In this document: in pieces, positions 17,472-26,411 of the stretch
How the letters are laid out: each line of letters opens with the position of its first letter
Numbering within the stretch: the stretch's first letter is position 1
Assembly (NCBI GenBank): GCA_963621245.1
Contig: CAVFCW010000013.1
Coordinates: 1 to 64,000, forward strand
Source of the DNA: SIG603 sp963621245
GTDB taxonomy: Bacteria; Bacillota; Clostridia; Oscillospirales; Acutalibacteraceae
Direction of reading: 5' to 3'
Length of the DNA stretch: 64,000 bases
Position numbers and translations under genes: made by a program
The notes under the pieces: generated by a model
Databases searched by the model: none
The model's input: the letters and a program-made list of their open reading frames with translations, nothing else
What the model was told of the DNA's origin: nothing

Positions 17472-18101
17472 ATGGATAACTATAAAACAGTACTTAAAGA
17501 AGCCTCAGATTCATTTGTGGAGAAAAAATCAAAATTCATCGGTCACTGCAAACCGATATCAAACGAAGAAGAGGCTCTTTCCTTTATAAAGGAAAAGAAA
17601 AGCAAATATTGGGATGCCACACACAATGTTTACGCCTATATTTTGCGAGAGAACGGGATAATGCGTTACTCTGACGACGGAGAACCGCAAGGCACAGCCG
17701 GTGTTCCTGTTCTTGAAGCAATGAGAAAAAGTGGAATCACCGATGCCGTTGTAGTTGTCACAAGATATTTTGGCGGCACGCTTCTCGGAGCGGGCGGACT
17801 TGTGAGAGCATACAGCCACGCTTCATCAATTGCGCTTTCGGCGGCAGAACCTGTCACAATGACTTACTGTGTAGAATATAAGGCGAGAATTGATTATTCT
17901 TACTTTACCAAAGCCCAGTCTTTAATACAGGATAATAACGGCGTGATTACAAATACGGAATATGACGATCAAGTAAATCTTATATTTTACATCAAACCCG
18001 AGCATTTTGAAAAATTAACTCTCGATTTTGCCGACTTGACCTCAGGAAAGGCAACTTTTGAGAAAATAAATGACGGATATTATGGTATTTCGGAAAAATA
18101 A
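17472..18101 (+). CDS. YigZ/IMPACT family protein
   Basis: 209 residues, typical length. The N-terminal UPF0029/IMPACT domain shows KKSKFIGHCKPI, YSDDGEPQGTAGVPVLEA and VVVTRYFGGTLLGAGGLVRAYS, all strongly conserved. A C-terminal ferredoxin-like domain (DUF1949 type) follows. The biochemical role is unclear; the eukaryotic relative IMPACT regulates Gcn2, and bacterial members may bind nucleic acid or ribosomes. No Shine-Dalgarno sequence precedes the ATG, in keeping with a leaderless message. It lies upstream of dnaG-rpoD with a 63-base gap. Confidence 0.9.
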   Translation: MDNYKTVLKEASDSFVEKKSKFIGHCKPISNEEEALSFIKEKKSKYWDATHNVYAYILRENGIMRYSDDGEPQGTAGVPVLEAMRKSGITDAVVVVTRYFGGTLLGAGGLVRAYSHASSIALSAAEPVTMTYCVEYKARIDYSYFTKAQSLIQDNNGVITNTEYDDQVNLIFYIKPEHFEKLTLDFADLTSGKATFEKINDGYYGISEK

Positions 18102-18164
18102 AAAAGAGTTTTTAAGATAATCGGTGTATTTTGTTATTAGACGGAAGTTTGGAGGTGAACGGAT

Positions 18165-19931
18165 ATGGCTTATCCTGATTATTTCATGCAGGATTTAAAA
18201 TCAAGAAACAGTATTGAAGATGTTGTGTCGTCTTATGTGAATTTAAAGCGGCGCGGAAAAGATTTTATAGGTTTGTGTCCGTTTCACAATGAAAAAACAC
18301 CGTCTTTTAATGTTTCGCCCACAATAGGGCTTTACCATTGTTTCGGTTGCGGTGAAAGCGGAGATGTAATCAATTTTATTGAAAAAATCGAAAATTTGGA
18401 TTATGTAGATACCGTTAAATTCTTGGCTCAGCGAGTAGGTCTCACCGTTCCCGAAGATCAGTATGCTGATAAATCGAAAGCAAACCTGAAAATCAGGCTA
18501 AAAGAAATTAACAGAGAAACCGCAAGATTCTATCATAATTATATGATGAGTGAAGACGGCAAAAAAGGCCTTGATTATTTTCTCTCGAGAGGTCTTTCGA
18601 TTAAAACTATACGCCATTTCGGTTTGGGTTATTCTCCCGAAACAAGATACGCGCTTGTCGACCATCTTCGTGATTTGAAATACACAGATTTTGAAATGGT
18701 TCAGGCTAATGTTGCTTTCAAATCAAAATCAGGGCACACCGTGGACAGGTTTATCGGCAGAGCAATGTTTCCGATAATTGACACGACAGGCAATATTCTG
18801 GCTTTCGGCGGAAGAGCTTTGGGTGATGAAAAGCCTAAGTATATCAATACATCCGATACCGAGATATACAAAAAAAGCGATGGCTTGTTTGCGTTGAACT
18901 TTGCCAAGAATAATAAAAGCGATCAGTTGATTCTTGCGGAAGGATACATGGATGTCATTGCTTTGCATGCGGCGGGTTTCACAAATGCCATTGCATCACT
19001 CGGAACATCTCTGACAACGAGGCAAGCCGCCATAATCGCAAAATATTGCAAGGAAGCCGTTATTTGTTATGACAGCGACGCAGCCGGTCAAAAAGCAACT
19101 CAAAGAGCAATTCCTATGCTCAGAGAAGCCGGTTTGAATGTGAGAGTTGTGACCGTCCCCGGGAACAAAGATCCGGATGAGTTTTTTAAAAGCAACGGTG
19201 AAAACGGCCCGGCACTTTTTAAAAAGCTGATTGAAGACAGCGGAAACGATACCGAATACAGAATCAGAAACATTAAATCAAAATACGATACGACAACCGC
19301 TGACGGTTCGGTCAAATATCTAACCGAAGCTTGTACGGTTCTCGCCGATATTCACAATGACATTGAAAGAAATGTTTATGCGGGACGACTGGCGCAGGAA
19401 GTTAATGTTGACAAGTCGGCTATTTTGAATCAGGTAAATCAAGAGATTAAAAAACGCAGAAGCCGATACCAAAAACAATTGCGCCAACAGCAAAACAAAG
19501 AGCTTTCGGGATTAAATGATGATATTAATGTAGAAAAAAGGCGGAATGTTCAAACTGCAAATGCAGAAGAAAATGTTATTCGTTATTTGATAAAGAATCC
19601 TGAGAAAAAAGATTTTCTTGAGGAAAATTTAAAACCGGAGGACTTTACAACTGCGTTTAACCGCAAGGTTTACGAAATTTTAATCGATAAAATCGATGAA
19701 AGCTCCGGTATTGAATTGATTAATTTTTCGGATTCGCTCAACCAAAATGAGATGAAAGCTTTTGCCAAAATCATATATATGAATATGGCAGACATTTCTG
19801 AGGCAGATCTAAAAAAAAGCATTGATATTATCAAGCTTAAGTCATTAAACCCAAGCAGCGAAAATATACAAAATATGAGTGACGATGAATTAAGTCGCTA
19901 TTTTAATAAGTTAAGAGAATCTAAGAAGTGA
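18165..19931 (+). CDS. dnaG: DNA primase DnaG
   Basis: 588 residues, normal length. It makes RNA primers at the replication fork. The N-terminal zinc-binding domain has CHC2 ligands Cys38, His41, Cys59 and Cys62. The TOPRIM domain carries LILAEGYMDVIALHAAG with the catalytic Glu, and later CYDSDAAGQKA. The C-terminal helicase-interaction domain is at about residues 455-588. GGAGGTGA precedes the ATG. It forms the classic macromolecular-synthesis pair with rpoD 21 bases downstream. Confidence 0.97.
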   Translation: MAYPDYFMQDLKSRNSIEDVVSSYVNLKRRGKDFIGLCPFHNEKTPSFNVSPTIGLYHCFGCGESGDVINFIEKIENLDYVDTVKFLAQRVGLTVPEDQYADKSKANLKIRLKEINRETARFYHNYMMSEDGKKGLDYFLSRGLSIKTIRHFGLGYSPETRYALVDHLRDLKYTDFEMVQANVAFKSKSGHTVDRFIGRAMFPIIDTTGNILAFGGRALGDEKPKYINTSDTEIYKKSDGLFALNFAKNNKSDQLILAEGYMDVIALHAAGFTNAIASLGTSLTTRQAAIIAKYCKEAVICYDSDAAGQKATQRAIPMLREAGLNVRVVTVPGNKDPDEFFKSNGENGPALFKKLIEDSGNDTEYRIRNIKSKYDTTTADGSVKYLTEACTVLADIHNDIERNVYAGRLAQEVNVDKSAILNQVNQEIKKRRSRYQKQLRQQQNKELSGLNDDINVEKRRNVQTANAEENVIRYLIKNPEKKDFLEENLKPEDFTTAFNRKVYEILIDKIDESSGIELINFSDSLNQNEMKAFAKIIYMNMADISEADLKKSIDIIKLKSLNPSSENIQNMSDDELSRYFNKLRESKK

Positions 19932-19952
19932 CAAAAAGAAAGGAAAATTCCT

Positions 19953-21116
19953 ATGGCACAGGCAGAAAAAAGAAATATCGGAAAAGAAATACTTGATCTC
20001 GGCAAATCAAAGGGCTCACTTACAGCCAACGAGATTCTTGACATGCTGGGCGATTCCGATATGGACCCCGAGCACATTGAGAAACTTTACGAAGAACTTG
20101 AAGCAAACGGCGTTGAAATCGTTGACGATACCGTTGAGTCAATCACTTCCGATGTAAATTTGAGTGAAGGCTTGGGCAGTTCCGACACCGACACCGAGGA
20201 CTATGATGTTGCAATCGGAACGGACGGCATCGCTATTGACGATCCCGTTAAAGTCTATCTTAAGGAAATCGGAAGAGTTCCTCTTCTTACTGCTGAAGAA
20301 GAAAAGAGACTTGCTATCGCAATAAAAGAAGGTTCCGAAGTTGAAAAGAAAAAAGAAAAAACTCCCGAGGACATGGAAATTCTCAAGCGTGGAGAAGCCG
20401 CAAGAAAGAGACTCAGCGAGGCTAACCTTCGACTTGTTGTAAGTATTGCAAAGAGATATCTTGGCAGAGGCATGCAGTTCTTGGATCTCATTCAGGAGGG
20501 AAACCTCGGTCTTATAAAAGCTGTTGAAAAGTTCGATTATACAAAGGGATTCAAATTTTCAACTTATGCAACATGGTGGATAAGACAGGCTATTACAAGA
20601 GCAATTGCCGACCAGGCAAGAACCATCAGAATTCCTGTTCATATGGTTGAGACCATTAATAAGGTTAAGAAAGCCACAAGCCAGCTCCTTCACGTAAACG
20701 GTCATGAGCCGTCACCGGAAGAGATTGCCGATGTTCTTGATATGCCTGTTGAAAAGGTAAGAGAAATTTTGAGAGTAGCTCAGGAGCCTGTTTCACTCGA
20801 AACTCCTATCGGTGAAGAGGAAGACAGCCATCTCGGCGACTTCATTCCTGATGATGACGCTCCGGCACCTGCCGACGCCGCTTCTCACACTCTTCTCAAA
20901 GAGACGCTTTCAGAAGTTTTGGATTCTCTGACCGAGAGAGAGGCTAAGGTTTTGACGCTCCGTTTCGGCCTTGAGGACGGAAGACCGAGAACTCTCGAAG
21001 AGGTCGGACAGGAATTTTGCGTTACAAGGGAGCGTATTCGTCAGATTGAGGCGAAGGCTCTCAGAAAACTCCGTCATCCAAGCCGTTCCAAAAAGCTCAA
21101 GGATTTTCTTGATTAA
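19953..21116 (+). CDS. rpoD: RNA polymerase primary sigma factor RpoD/SigA
   Basis: 387 residues, the size of Firmicutes SigA with no long region 1 insertion. Region 1.2 (DDPVKVYLKEIGRVPLL), region 2 (FLDLIQEGNLGLIKAVEKFD and FSTYATWWIRQAITRAIADQ), region 3 and region 4.2 (TRERIRQIEAKALRKLRHP) are all intact. An N-terminal 90 residues resembling region 1.1 is acidic. AAAGAAAGGAAA precedes the ATG. Directs housekeeping transcription; the consensus promoters noted across the window fit this factor. Confidence 0.98.
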   Translation: MAQAEKRNIGKEILDLGKSKGSLTANEILDMLGDSDMDPEHIEKLYEELEANGVEIVDDTVESITSDVNLSEGLGSSDTDTEDYDVAIGTDGIAIDDPVKVYLKEIGRVPLLTAEEEKRLAIAIKEGSEVEKKKEKTPEDMEILKRGEAARKRLSEANLRLVVSIAKRYLGRGMQFLDLIQEGNLGLIKAVEKFDYTKGFKFSTYATWWIRQAITRAIADQARTIRIPVHMVETINKVKKATSQLLHVNGHEPSPEEIADVLDMPVEKVREILRVAQEPVSLETPIGEEEDSHLGDFIPDDDAPAPADAASHTLLKETLSEVLDSLTEREAKVLTLRFGLEDGRPRTLEEVGQEFCVTRERIRQIEAKALRKLRHPSRSKKLKDFLD

Positions 21117-21130
21117 TTTGGTAAACAGAC

Positions 21131-21568
21131 ATGAGAATGACGTTGGAATCCAACTATGCAATACGCATAGTTGAACTTCTCGCAGACACGGGAGACAAAA
21201 TCGATGCTAAAAAAATAGCCGAACAAGCGGATATTCCGCTTAGGTTTTGTCTTAAAATACTTCGCAAGCTTGCCGCAGATGATATTATACGCTCATTTAA
21301 AGGATCTAAAGGTGGATATATGCTAAACGGTAAGCCGGAAGATATAACTCTTAGACGAGTTATTGAGGCTGTTGAAGGGCCGTTCATCATTTCAAAGTGC
21401 CAAGGAACCGAGTTAGGATGCAACAAAATCAACTGCCGTTTGCACAATGTTTATGCAGAAATATCGCAGTCGATGAGGGACAAACTCGAATCCTATAACT
21501 TCGGACAAATAATCAGCAGCGAAAGCTCCGGTCAGCGTTGCAGTGGCAGCGTACACGAAGAAGACTAA
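21131..21568 (+). CDS. Rrf2-family transcriptional regulator, possible Fe-S sensor
   Basis: 145 residues. An N-terminal winged helix (MTLESNYAIRIVELLA; KKIAEQADIPLRFCLKILRKL; SKGGYML) is typical of Rrf2 proteins. Three cysteines, Cys90, Cys97 and Cys102, sit where IscR and related members bind an Fe-S cluster, although the spacing (6 and 4 residues between) differs from IscR. It follows rpoD by 14 bases and lacks a clear ribosome site. No isc or suf genes are nearby, so its targets are elsewhere. Confidence 0.88.
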   Translation: MRMTLESNYAIRIVELLADTGDKIDAKKIAEQADIPLRFCLKILRKLAADDIIRSFKGSKGGYMLNGKPEDITLRRVIEAVEGPFIISKCQGTELGCNKINCRLHNVYAEISQSMRDKLESYNFGQIISSESSGQRCSGSVHEED

Positions 21569-21578
21569 AGAAAAATTT

Positions 21579-21611
21579 AGCCGCATTGATAGTTTTATCA
21601 GTGCGGCTTTT
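21579..21611 (+). terminator. terminator of the dnaG-rpoD-rrf2 operon
   Basis: AGCCGCATTGAT / ATCAGTGCGGCT, one wobble pair, followed by TTTTG. Confidence 0.88.
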
Positions 21612-21632
21612 GTTATTTGTGCCCAAAAATCG

Positions 21633-21661
21633 TTGACTTAAAAGCAAAACAATATTAATAT
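21633..21661 (+). promoter_or_regulatory. promoter of the DUF6273 gene
   Basis: TTGACT, 17 bases, TAATAT, about 39 bases before the ATG at 21700. Confidence 0.7.
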
Positions 21662-21699
21662 TATTGTAAATATATGTTTAAAAGGTAGTGTGATTTAAT

Positions 21700-23099
21700 A
21701 TGACAGATTTAATGAACCAAGCAAAATCAGCTCTTGCAAATAAAAATTGGGATTTGGCATCAAAACTATTTGAAGAAGTATTATCGAATGACTCAGAAAA
21801 CGCAGAGGCTTATCTTGGGGCTTACATGGCAACAGACAGAATACAGGCTAAAAATTTCGAAGTCTTGAAAGATAGAATAATTCACAGAAATTTACCGCAA
21901 AATGATTATTACGATTTTGCTTTGAAATACGCAAGCGGCGAAATGGTCGAGATGTTAACTTCTTGGGAAGAAGAGAAAAAGAAATATCAAAAGCAAAAAG
22001 AAATCGAAAAAAAAATAAGCTTATCGAGATGAGAAAAAAGAGGGAAGAACTGCGCGAAAAAATAGACGAGCTCGAAACCGACACTCTAATGCTCGAGAAA
22101 AATGAGCAAATCAATGCCGTCAACAGAGAAATAGATTATCTCTATAAAAGTTTGATTTTTATCCCGGAAATTCATGAGGAGGCTCAGTGGGAGTATAAAA
22201 TCCTTTCCAACGAGGGAATGATTAAACTGCTCCATTTTTGGCAAAAAAAGGAAAAAGAAAAGTACCTTGAGCAAAACAAAATCTATCAGATTGAGCTTGA
22301 CAAGGTAAAAGCCAAAATTCGTGCAACAGAAAATGACATAAATATAAGACTTGACGAGGCTCAACGCCAGCTTGAACAACTTAAAATTGAACAGGCTGAG
22401 ATTATTGCTAATCAAAGAGCTCAGTCGAAAGAAGAAAAATATAAAGCAGAAAAACTGTTGCCTTCTTTGAGAGAAGAATTCAGAAAAATCAAATCCGATA
22501 TTAACTTCATTAATTACGATATGGTTAAGTTTGGTTCGTATATTCAAAAGGCAAACACTACGGAAAAAGAACCAATTGAATGGCTTGTTCTTGATGAAAT
22601 GGGAGACAGAAAATTGTTAATATCAAGGTATTGTCTTGACTGTCATCAATTCAATCCCAAACACACGGAAATAACTTGGGCAACAAGCGAAATACGAAAA
22701 TGGTTAAACGAAGTTTTTATTAACGAAGCTTTTAGTGCTGAAGAACAAACGAGGATAATTGAAACAGCATTACACACTCCAAAAAATGATGTTTACAATA
22801 CTCCGGGAGGAAAAGATACGACCGACAAGGTCTTCTTTTTGGATTTAGCTGAAGCACAGAAATACTTTTACGTTAATAATGAAAGGGCTTGCGATTCCAC
22901 ACCTTACGCAAGACAACAAGGGGCATATGTATACGCGGGCGCAAGCTGGTGGTGGCTCAGATCACCCGGTGCAAATAGGAAATTTGCCGCAGATATACAC
23001 ATTTCCGGGGCTGTTTTTCCTCTTGGCGATTTTGGGATAAGCTTTCTGCATGGTGTAAGACCTGTTATTTGGGTACGCTTTGATAAAAATCAGTCATAG
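21700..23099 (+). pseudogene. TPR-like/coiled-coil/DUF6273 protein gene, frameshifted at an A9 tract
   Basis: Two overlapping frames read as one protein. The first (21700-22032, 110 residues) starts with a TPR-like helical pair and runs into a Lys/Glu coiled coil, then stops. The second frame is open through 23099 and continues the coiled coil and a C-terminal DUF6273 domain (SEIRKWLNEVF, WWWLRSPG, GVRPVIWV). The frames join if one extra A is read at the A9 run 22007-22015 (a -1 shift), giving about 465 residues. This could be transcriptional slippage, true inactivation or a sequencing error. DUF6273 resembles lectin/FGE-like folds; the function is unknown. Confidence 0.75.
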
Positions 23100-23103
23100 T
23101 ATT

Positions 23104-23133
23104 TTCACCACTCCAATTAAATGAAGTGGTGAA
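23104..23133 (+). terminator. hairpin after the DUF6273 gene
   Basis: TTCACCACT / AGTGGTGAA with a 12-base loop, 4 bases after the stop; the following sequence is TTATTA, so the T run is weak. Confidence 0.6.
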
Positions 23134-23250
23134 TTATTACAGTTGCCTTAATTACACACTAAATAATTTAACAACTATTAATAATCTATATCTTTTTGCA
23201 CAATGTCAACCCTCTTTAATTATGCAAATGGTAGATTTGTGGCTTTGATA

Positions 23251-23279
23251 TTGACATATCGGTTAGCTTTAGTTAATAT
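23251..23279 (+). promoter_or_regulatory. promoter of cassette A
   Basis: TTGACA, 17 bases, TAATAT. It implies a leader of roughly 95 bases before the first gene at 23380. I see no other feature between 23134 and 23379. Confidence 0.75.
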
Positions 23280-23379
23280 TAAACTATAGTAATTGATTTT
23301 AGTACAAAGTGCATGCTAGCTGTGCCAAATACTTAAATCAAAATCTTAAACAATTTTTATAGAAGAAAGGATTTTCAAA

Positions 23380-23838
23380 ATGAAATTTAAAAAGAGTGTC
23401 TCCTTATTGTTTGCTGCAATCTTCGTTATATCTTGCTTTAGCATTTGTGCTTCAGCCGCTAATACCAGTGACAGTGTATATACTTACACTTGGAACTCAA
23501 ACAGCAGATATGATTATACGAATGCAAGGAAAAAATCTAATGCTACGCCCACCTATGTCAAAGCTGTATATGATACTTTACCGTACAATGGATTTTACGC
23601 ATCCACATACTATGGTACTGGCTTATATAATGCAACAAAAAGAGCTTCTGCATCCGAATATTGGATTAATGATTATAACTCATATGTGATTAGATCTAAC
23701 GGAACAGGTGTTACTATGTCCGGCAAATATGTAAGAATCAGAGGACATTATAGCGATACAACTTATTCATGGGGCAATGCACAGATTGCCTGGAGTCCTG
23801 ATACAGCACCTCAGAGCGGTTTGATTTATTTAAACTGA
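23380..23838 (+). CDS. small secreted protein of cassette A (DUF2712-like)
   Basis: 152 residues with a signal peptide (KFKKS, hydrophobic core, cut near ASA-AN), leaving about 125 residues. The mature part is rich in Tyr, Asn, Ser and Thr. Landmarks shared with its paralogue at 32519 are YTYTW, NARKKSNATPTY versus PARQKDNTTPVY, GFYAST, RIRGHYS-TTYSWG and IAWSPDT. It resembles secreted DUF2712-type proteins found beside ABC transporters. AGAAAGGA precedes the ATG. As first gene of an ABC operon it could be a bacteriocin-like product, but no activity is shown. Confidence 0.75.
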   Translation: MKFKKSVSLLFAAIFVISCFSICASAANTSDSVYTYTWNSNSRYDYTNARKKSNATPTYVKAVYDTLPYNGFYASTYYGTGLYNATKRASASEYWINDYNSYVIRSNGTGVTMSGKYVRIRGHYSDTTYSWGNAQIAWSPDTAPQSGLIYLN

Positions 23839-23852
23839 ATTTCTAAATCATT

Positions 23853-23888
23853 GTAAACAAGTGGCAGTAAACTCTGCCACTTGTTTAC
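23853..23888 (+). terminator. inter-gene stem-loop after the secreted-protein gene
   Basis: Perfect 15-bp stem GTAAACAAGTGGCAG / CTGCCACTTGTTTAC with a 6-base loop and no T run. It probably stabilises or processes the message, or partly terminates, to favour the first gene. The matching position in cassette B (32482-32512) also has a stem-loop. Confidence 0.6.
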
Positions 23889-23918
23889 AGAACACTTGTT
23901 AGTAAAAGGATGAAATTT

Positions 23919-24776
23919 ATGAATAAAAAATCTAAAAAGACGCCTATAATATTGGTTTTATTTTTAATTATAGTTCTTGCCGGTGCTACAATCGCATTTG
24001 TCTCTTTGAATAAATCAAATAAAGATGATAGTTCTGTTGTGACTGCATCAAGTGAAACATCAAAGCAAGAAAGTTCTGCTTATGAAAGCTCAGTGGAACC
24101 AAGCCCAACCCCTTCATCCGAAGAATCGTCGGAATCGGCTGCTTCAGAAACCAACGAACTTTCTGATTCAACAGCCGATGAAAAAATCGCTACATTCGGA
24201 AAAATGGGTGAAGCATATACTTTGCGTGGCCATTTCTATAACCAAGGAGAAGACATTTCATCTGATGTAATAACCGACAGTTTTTTTGAAGGCAGCATGA
24301 ACGTCACGGTAAATGAAGCAAAAGTTCTTGATTACTCCGATGAGTATTTTTATTCGAGTGAAGGTTTAAATGAATCTGCAAATGATGTTAAATCCCTATA
24401 TAATGATGTAAAGGTACTGCAGGTTAATTTAACATTAGATAATATTGATGCTTACCAAATGTCAAATGTTCAGTACGAATTCAATGCGACTATATTTAAA
24501 TTAGGTATGTATGAAGATTTAATTCCTGCTGATACAAGCAGTGTTGATTATGTAAAGCCAAGCGCTTATTTCTACTATCCTGAATTTGCTTTTGAGCCTC
24601 ACGGCGAAGATACTTCATATTATCACTTTGAATTAAATCAAGGAGAATCAAAAGATTTCACTTTCTATTTCATAATTGACGGCGATTATTTAAACCAAAA
24701 AGATCCTTTCTTAGCAATCAGCTCCGGTAGAGATACTAACTTTGGAGTTCTTCTGACAGATATTACTTATGAATAA
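23919..24776 (+). CDS. membrane-anchored extracellular protein, cassette A (DUF5027-like)
   Basis: 285 residues from the ATG at 23919 (AAGGA 8 bases upstream). One N-terminal membrane segment is followed by a long Ser/Glu linker (about residues 35-85) and an extracellular beta-rich domain. There is no lipobox cysteine. Landmarks shared with 24769 and 31621 are TFGKMGEAYTL, a YNQGE-type repeat, FKLGMYEDLIP, FEPHGED and NQGESKDFTF. It resembles the DUF5027 family. Likely an accessory, receptor or immunity subunit of the ABC system. Confidence 0.7.
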   Translation: MNKKSKKTPIILVLFLIIVLAGATIAFVSLNKSNKDDSSVVTASSETSKQESSAYESSVEPSPTPSSEESSESAASETNELSDSTADEKIATFGKMGEAYTLRGHFYNQGEDISSDVITDSFFEGSMNVTVNEAKVLDYSDEYFYSSEGLNESANDVKSLYNDVKVLQVNLTLDNIDAYQMSNVQYEFNATIFKLGMYEDLIPADTSSVDYVKPSAYFYYPEFAFEPHGEDTSYYHFELNQGESKDFTFYFIIDGDYLNQKDPFLAISSGRDTNFGVLLTDITYE

Positions 24777-25524
24777 AAAAACGATAATGCTTTTCAGTGC
24801 GATTTTTATCGCACTGATAGCTTTTTCGGTTACTTATTTTGTGTTATCTCAAAAAAGCACAACAGACAGTTCCGAAGAAGATGATTTAATTACAGAACAG
24901 GAAAGCAGTGCAGTTATTACCGAATCAGCGGAGGCAGACGAAGTTATTTCCTCGTTTGCAACTATAGGCAATGAATTAATTTTACACAGCAGACAATACA
25001 GCCAAGGAGAACAACAGGAAGAAAACTCTGTATTTCTCGGTTTTGACGGCGATATGGTTTTATCCGCTAAAGAAATTAATGTACTTGATTTTTCTGAAAA
25101 CGATGACGAGATAAGAGATTCGTGGCAAAGCGACAGTGATCAATTTGAAAATCCGTGTATTATTGAATTTAAGGTAAGTCTTAAAAACAATAACGCTTCT
25201 AAGTTGACAGGGCAAAGCTACCTTTTCGATTCTTCTATTTTCAAGCTTGGAGCTTGGGAGGATTTGGTTCCCGAAAACATAAGCAATGCGGAGGGTTATT
25301 TTACGGTTAGTGAGCGCTATTCATCTTGTGATGTTTATTTCTACCCTCACACGGAAAAATCTTCCACTGCTTTTGAATTGAACAAAGGTGAGACAAAAGA
25401 CTTCGTGATAAGATTTCTTGCTAATCGCTCTTATCTTTCTTTGAAGCAACCATTTTTAGCAATTTCGTCGGGCAATGATTATCACTACGGTGTATTATTG
25501 CCTGATACATTAATAGACAGCTGA
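24769..25524 (+). CDS. second membrane-anchored extracellular protein, cassette A (DUF5027-like)
   Basis: 251 residues, a diverged tandem paralogue of the preceding gene: N-terminal membrane anchor (no lipobox Cys), Ser/Glu linker, then the same domain with FATIGNELIL, YSQGEQQE, FKLGAWEDLVP and NKGETKDFVI. It overlaps the previous stop by 8 bases, so translation is coupled. Cassette B has only one such gene, which marks a duplication here or a loss there. Confidence 0.7.
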   Translation: MNKKTIMLFSAIFIALIAFSVTYFVLSQKSTTDSSEEDDLITEQESSAVITESAEADEVISSFATIGNELILHSRQYSQGEQQEENSVFLGFDGDMVLSAKEINVLDFSENDDEIRDSWQSDSDQFENPCIIEFKVSLKNNNASKLTGQSYLFDSSIFKLGAWEDLVPENISNAEGYFTVSERYSSCDVYFYPHTEKSSTAFELNKGETKDFVIRFLANRSYLSLKQPFLAISSGNDYHYGVLLPDTLIDS

Positions 25525-25529
25525 TATAT

Positions 25530-26411
25530 ATGAAAGAATTTTTCAGATATTTAAAAAACGAAATATATAATATATTTCATTCAAAGAGCTTTATTATAGT
25601 ATTATCTATTTTGACTATCGTTGTTGTAATCGACAGTTTTTTGGCTAATGCTGACTATATTCAAAATCTGAAAGCCGCTAGCTTAACCATTTCAATAACT
25701 GACGGAACTTATGATTCTTATCCTTTTTTACAGCTTTATACTGTCTTCAATTCTTGGATAGGCGGCAGAGTAAATACGATACTTACGATAATTTTCTTCA
25801 ATACTATGCCGATTTTCGTTGTAATACCGTACAGTTGGTCTTTTTTGTCGGAGCAAAAATGCGGTTATGACAGAATTATGACTTGCAGATTGGGAAAGAA
25901 AAAGTACTTTCTCGGAAAATACTCTTCCTGTTTTGTTTCAGGTTTTATTACGGCCGCTATACCGTTACTTATAAGCCTCGGAATAACATTGGCAACAATA
26001 CCCGCCTACAAACCGGATATCAACTTAGCTCTTTATTATCAAGTAAACCACAATAAGCTTCTCGGAGATTTATATTATCTGCACCCTGTGTGTGCGGTTT
26101 TGATTAATGTGCTGATGAACGGCATTTTTGCTGGAAGCTGGGCAACAGTTCCACTGGCTTTGTCTTTTTTTGTAAAAAACAAATACATCGTTCTGTTCGC
26201 TCCTTATCTTGTGCTTATCTATTTAATAGCGTTATTTGAAAAAGCGTCGGCTTTCAGACTGTATGTAGGAACGTCTATACTCAATTACATTTGGCTTACA
26301 AGTCCCGACAGCACGCAGTCGTGGCTGTTTTATATAATAGTTACGTTGCTGTTGATTTTTGTCCCTCTCGGAATAGTACTGGAAAGGGGGAAGCGCGCAG
26401 ATGTTTATTAA
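25530..26411 (+). CDS. ABC-2 type permease 1, cassette A
   Basis: 293-residue membrane protein with about six segments and an extracellular loop after the first. It is homologous to the cassette B permease at 30720-31607 (shared NEIYNIF, YPFLQ-YTV, NSWIGGRVN, CGYDR/SGYDR, IPAYKPDI, GDLYY, ADVY end), by eye about half identical. There is no Shine-Dalgarno sequence; it starts 5 bases after the previous stop and is probably coupled. It overlaps permease 2 by 11 bases. Confidence 0.82.
   Translation: MKEFFRYLKNEIYNIFHSKSFIIVLSILTIVVVIDSFLANADYIQNLKAASLTISITDGTYDSYPFLQLYTVFNSWIGGRVNTILTIIFFNTMPIFVVIPYSWSFLSEQKCGYDRIMTCRLGKKKYFLGKYSSCFVSGFITAAIPLLISLGITLATIPAYKPDINLALYYQVNHNKLLGDLYYLHPVCAVLINVLMNGIFAGSWATVPLALSFFVKNKYIVLFAPYLVLIYLIALFEKASAFRLYVGTSILNYIWLTSPDSTQSWLFYIIVTLLLIFVPLGIVLERGKRADVY

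Noticed and set aside
22086..22547. 153-codon minus-strand frame inside the DUF6273 gene
   Set aside because: Antisense shadow of a Lys/Glu-rich coiled coil, giving a Phe/Leu-rich artefact.
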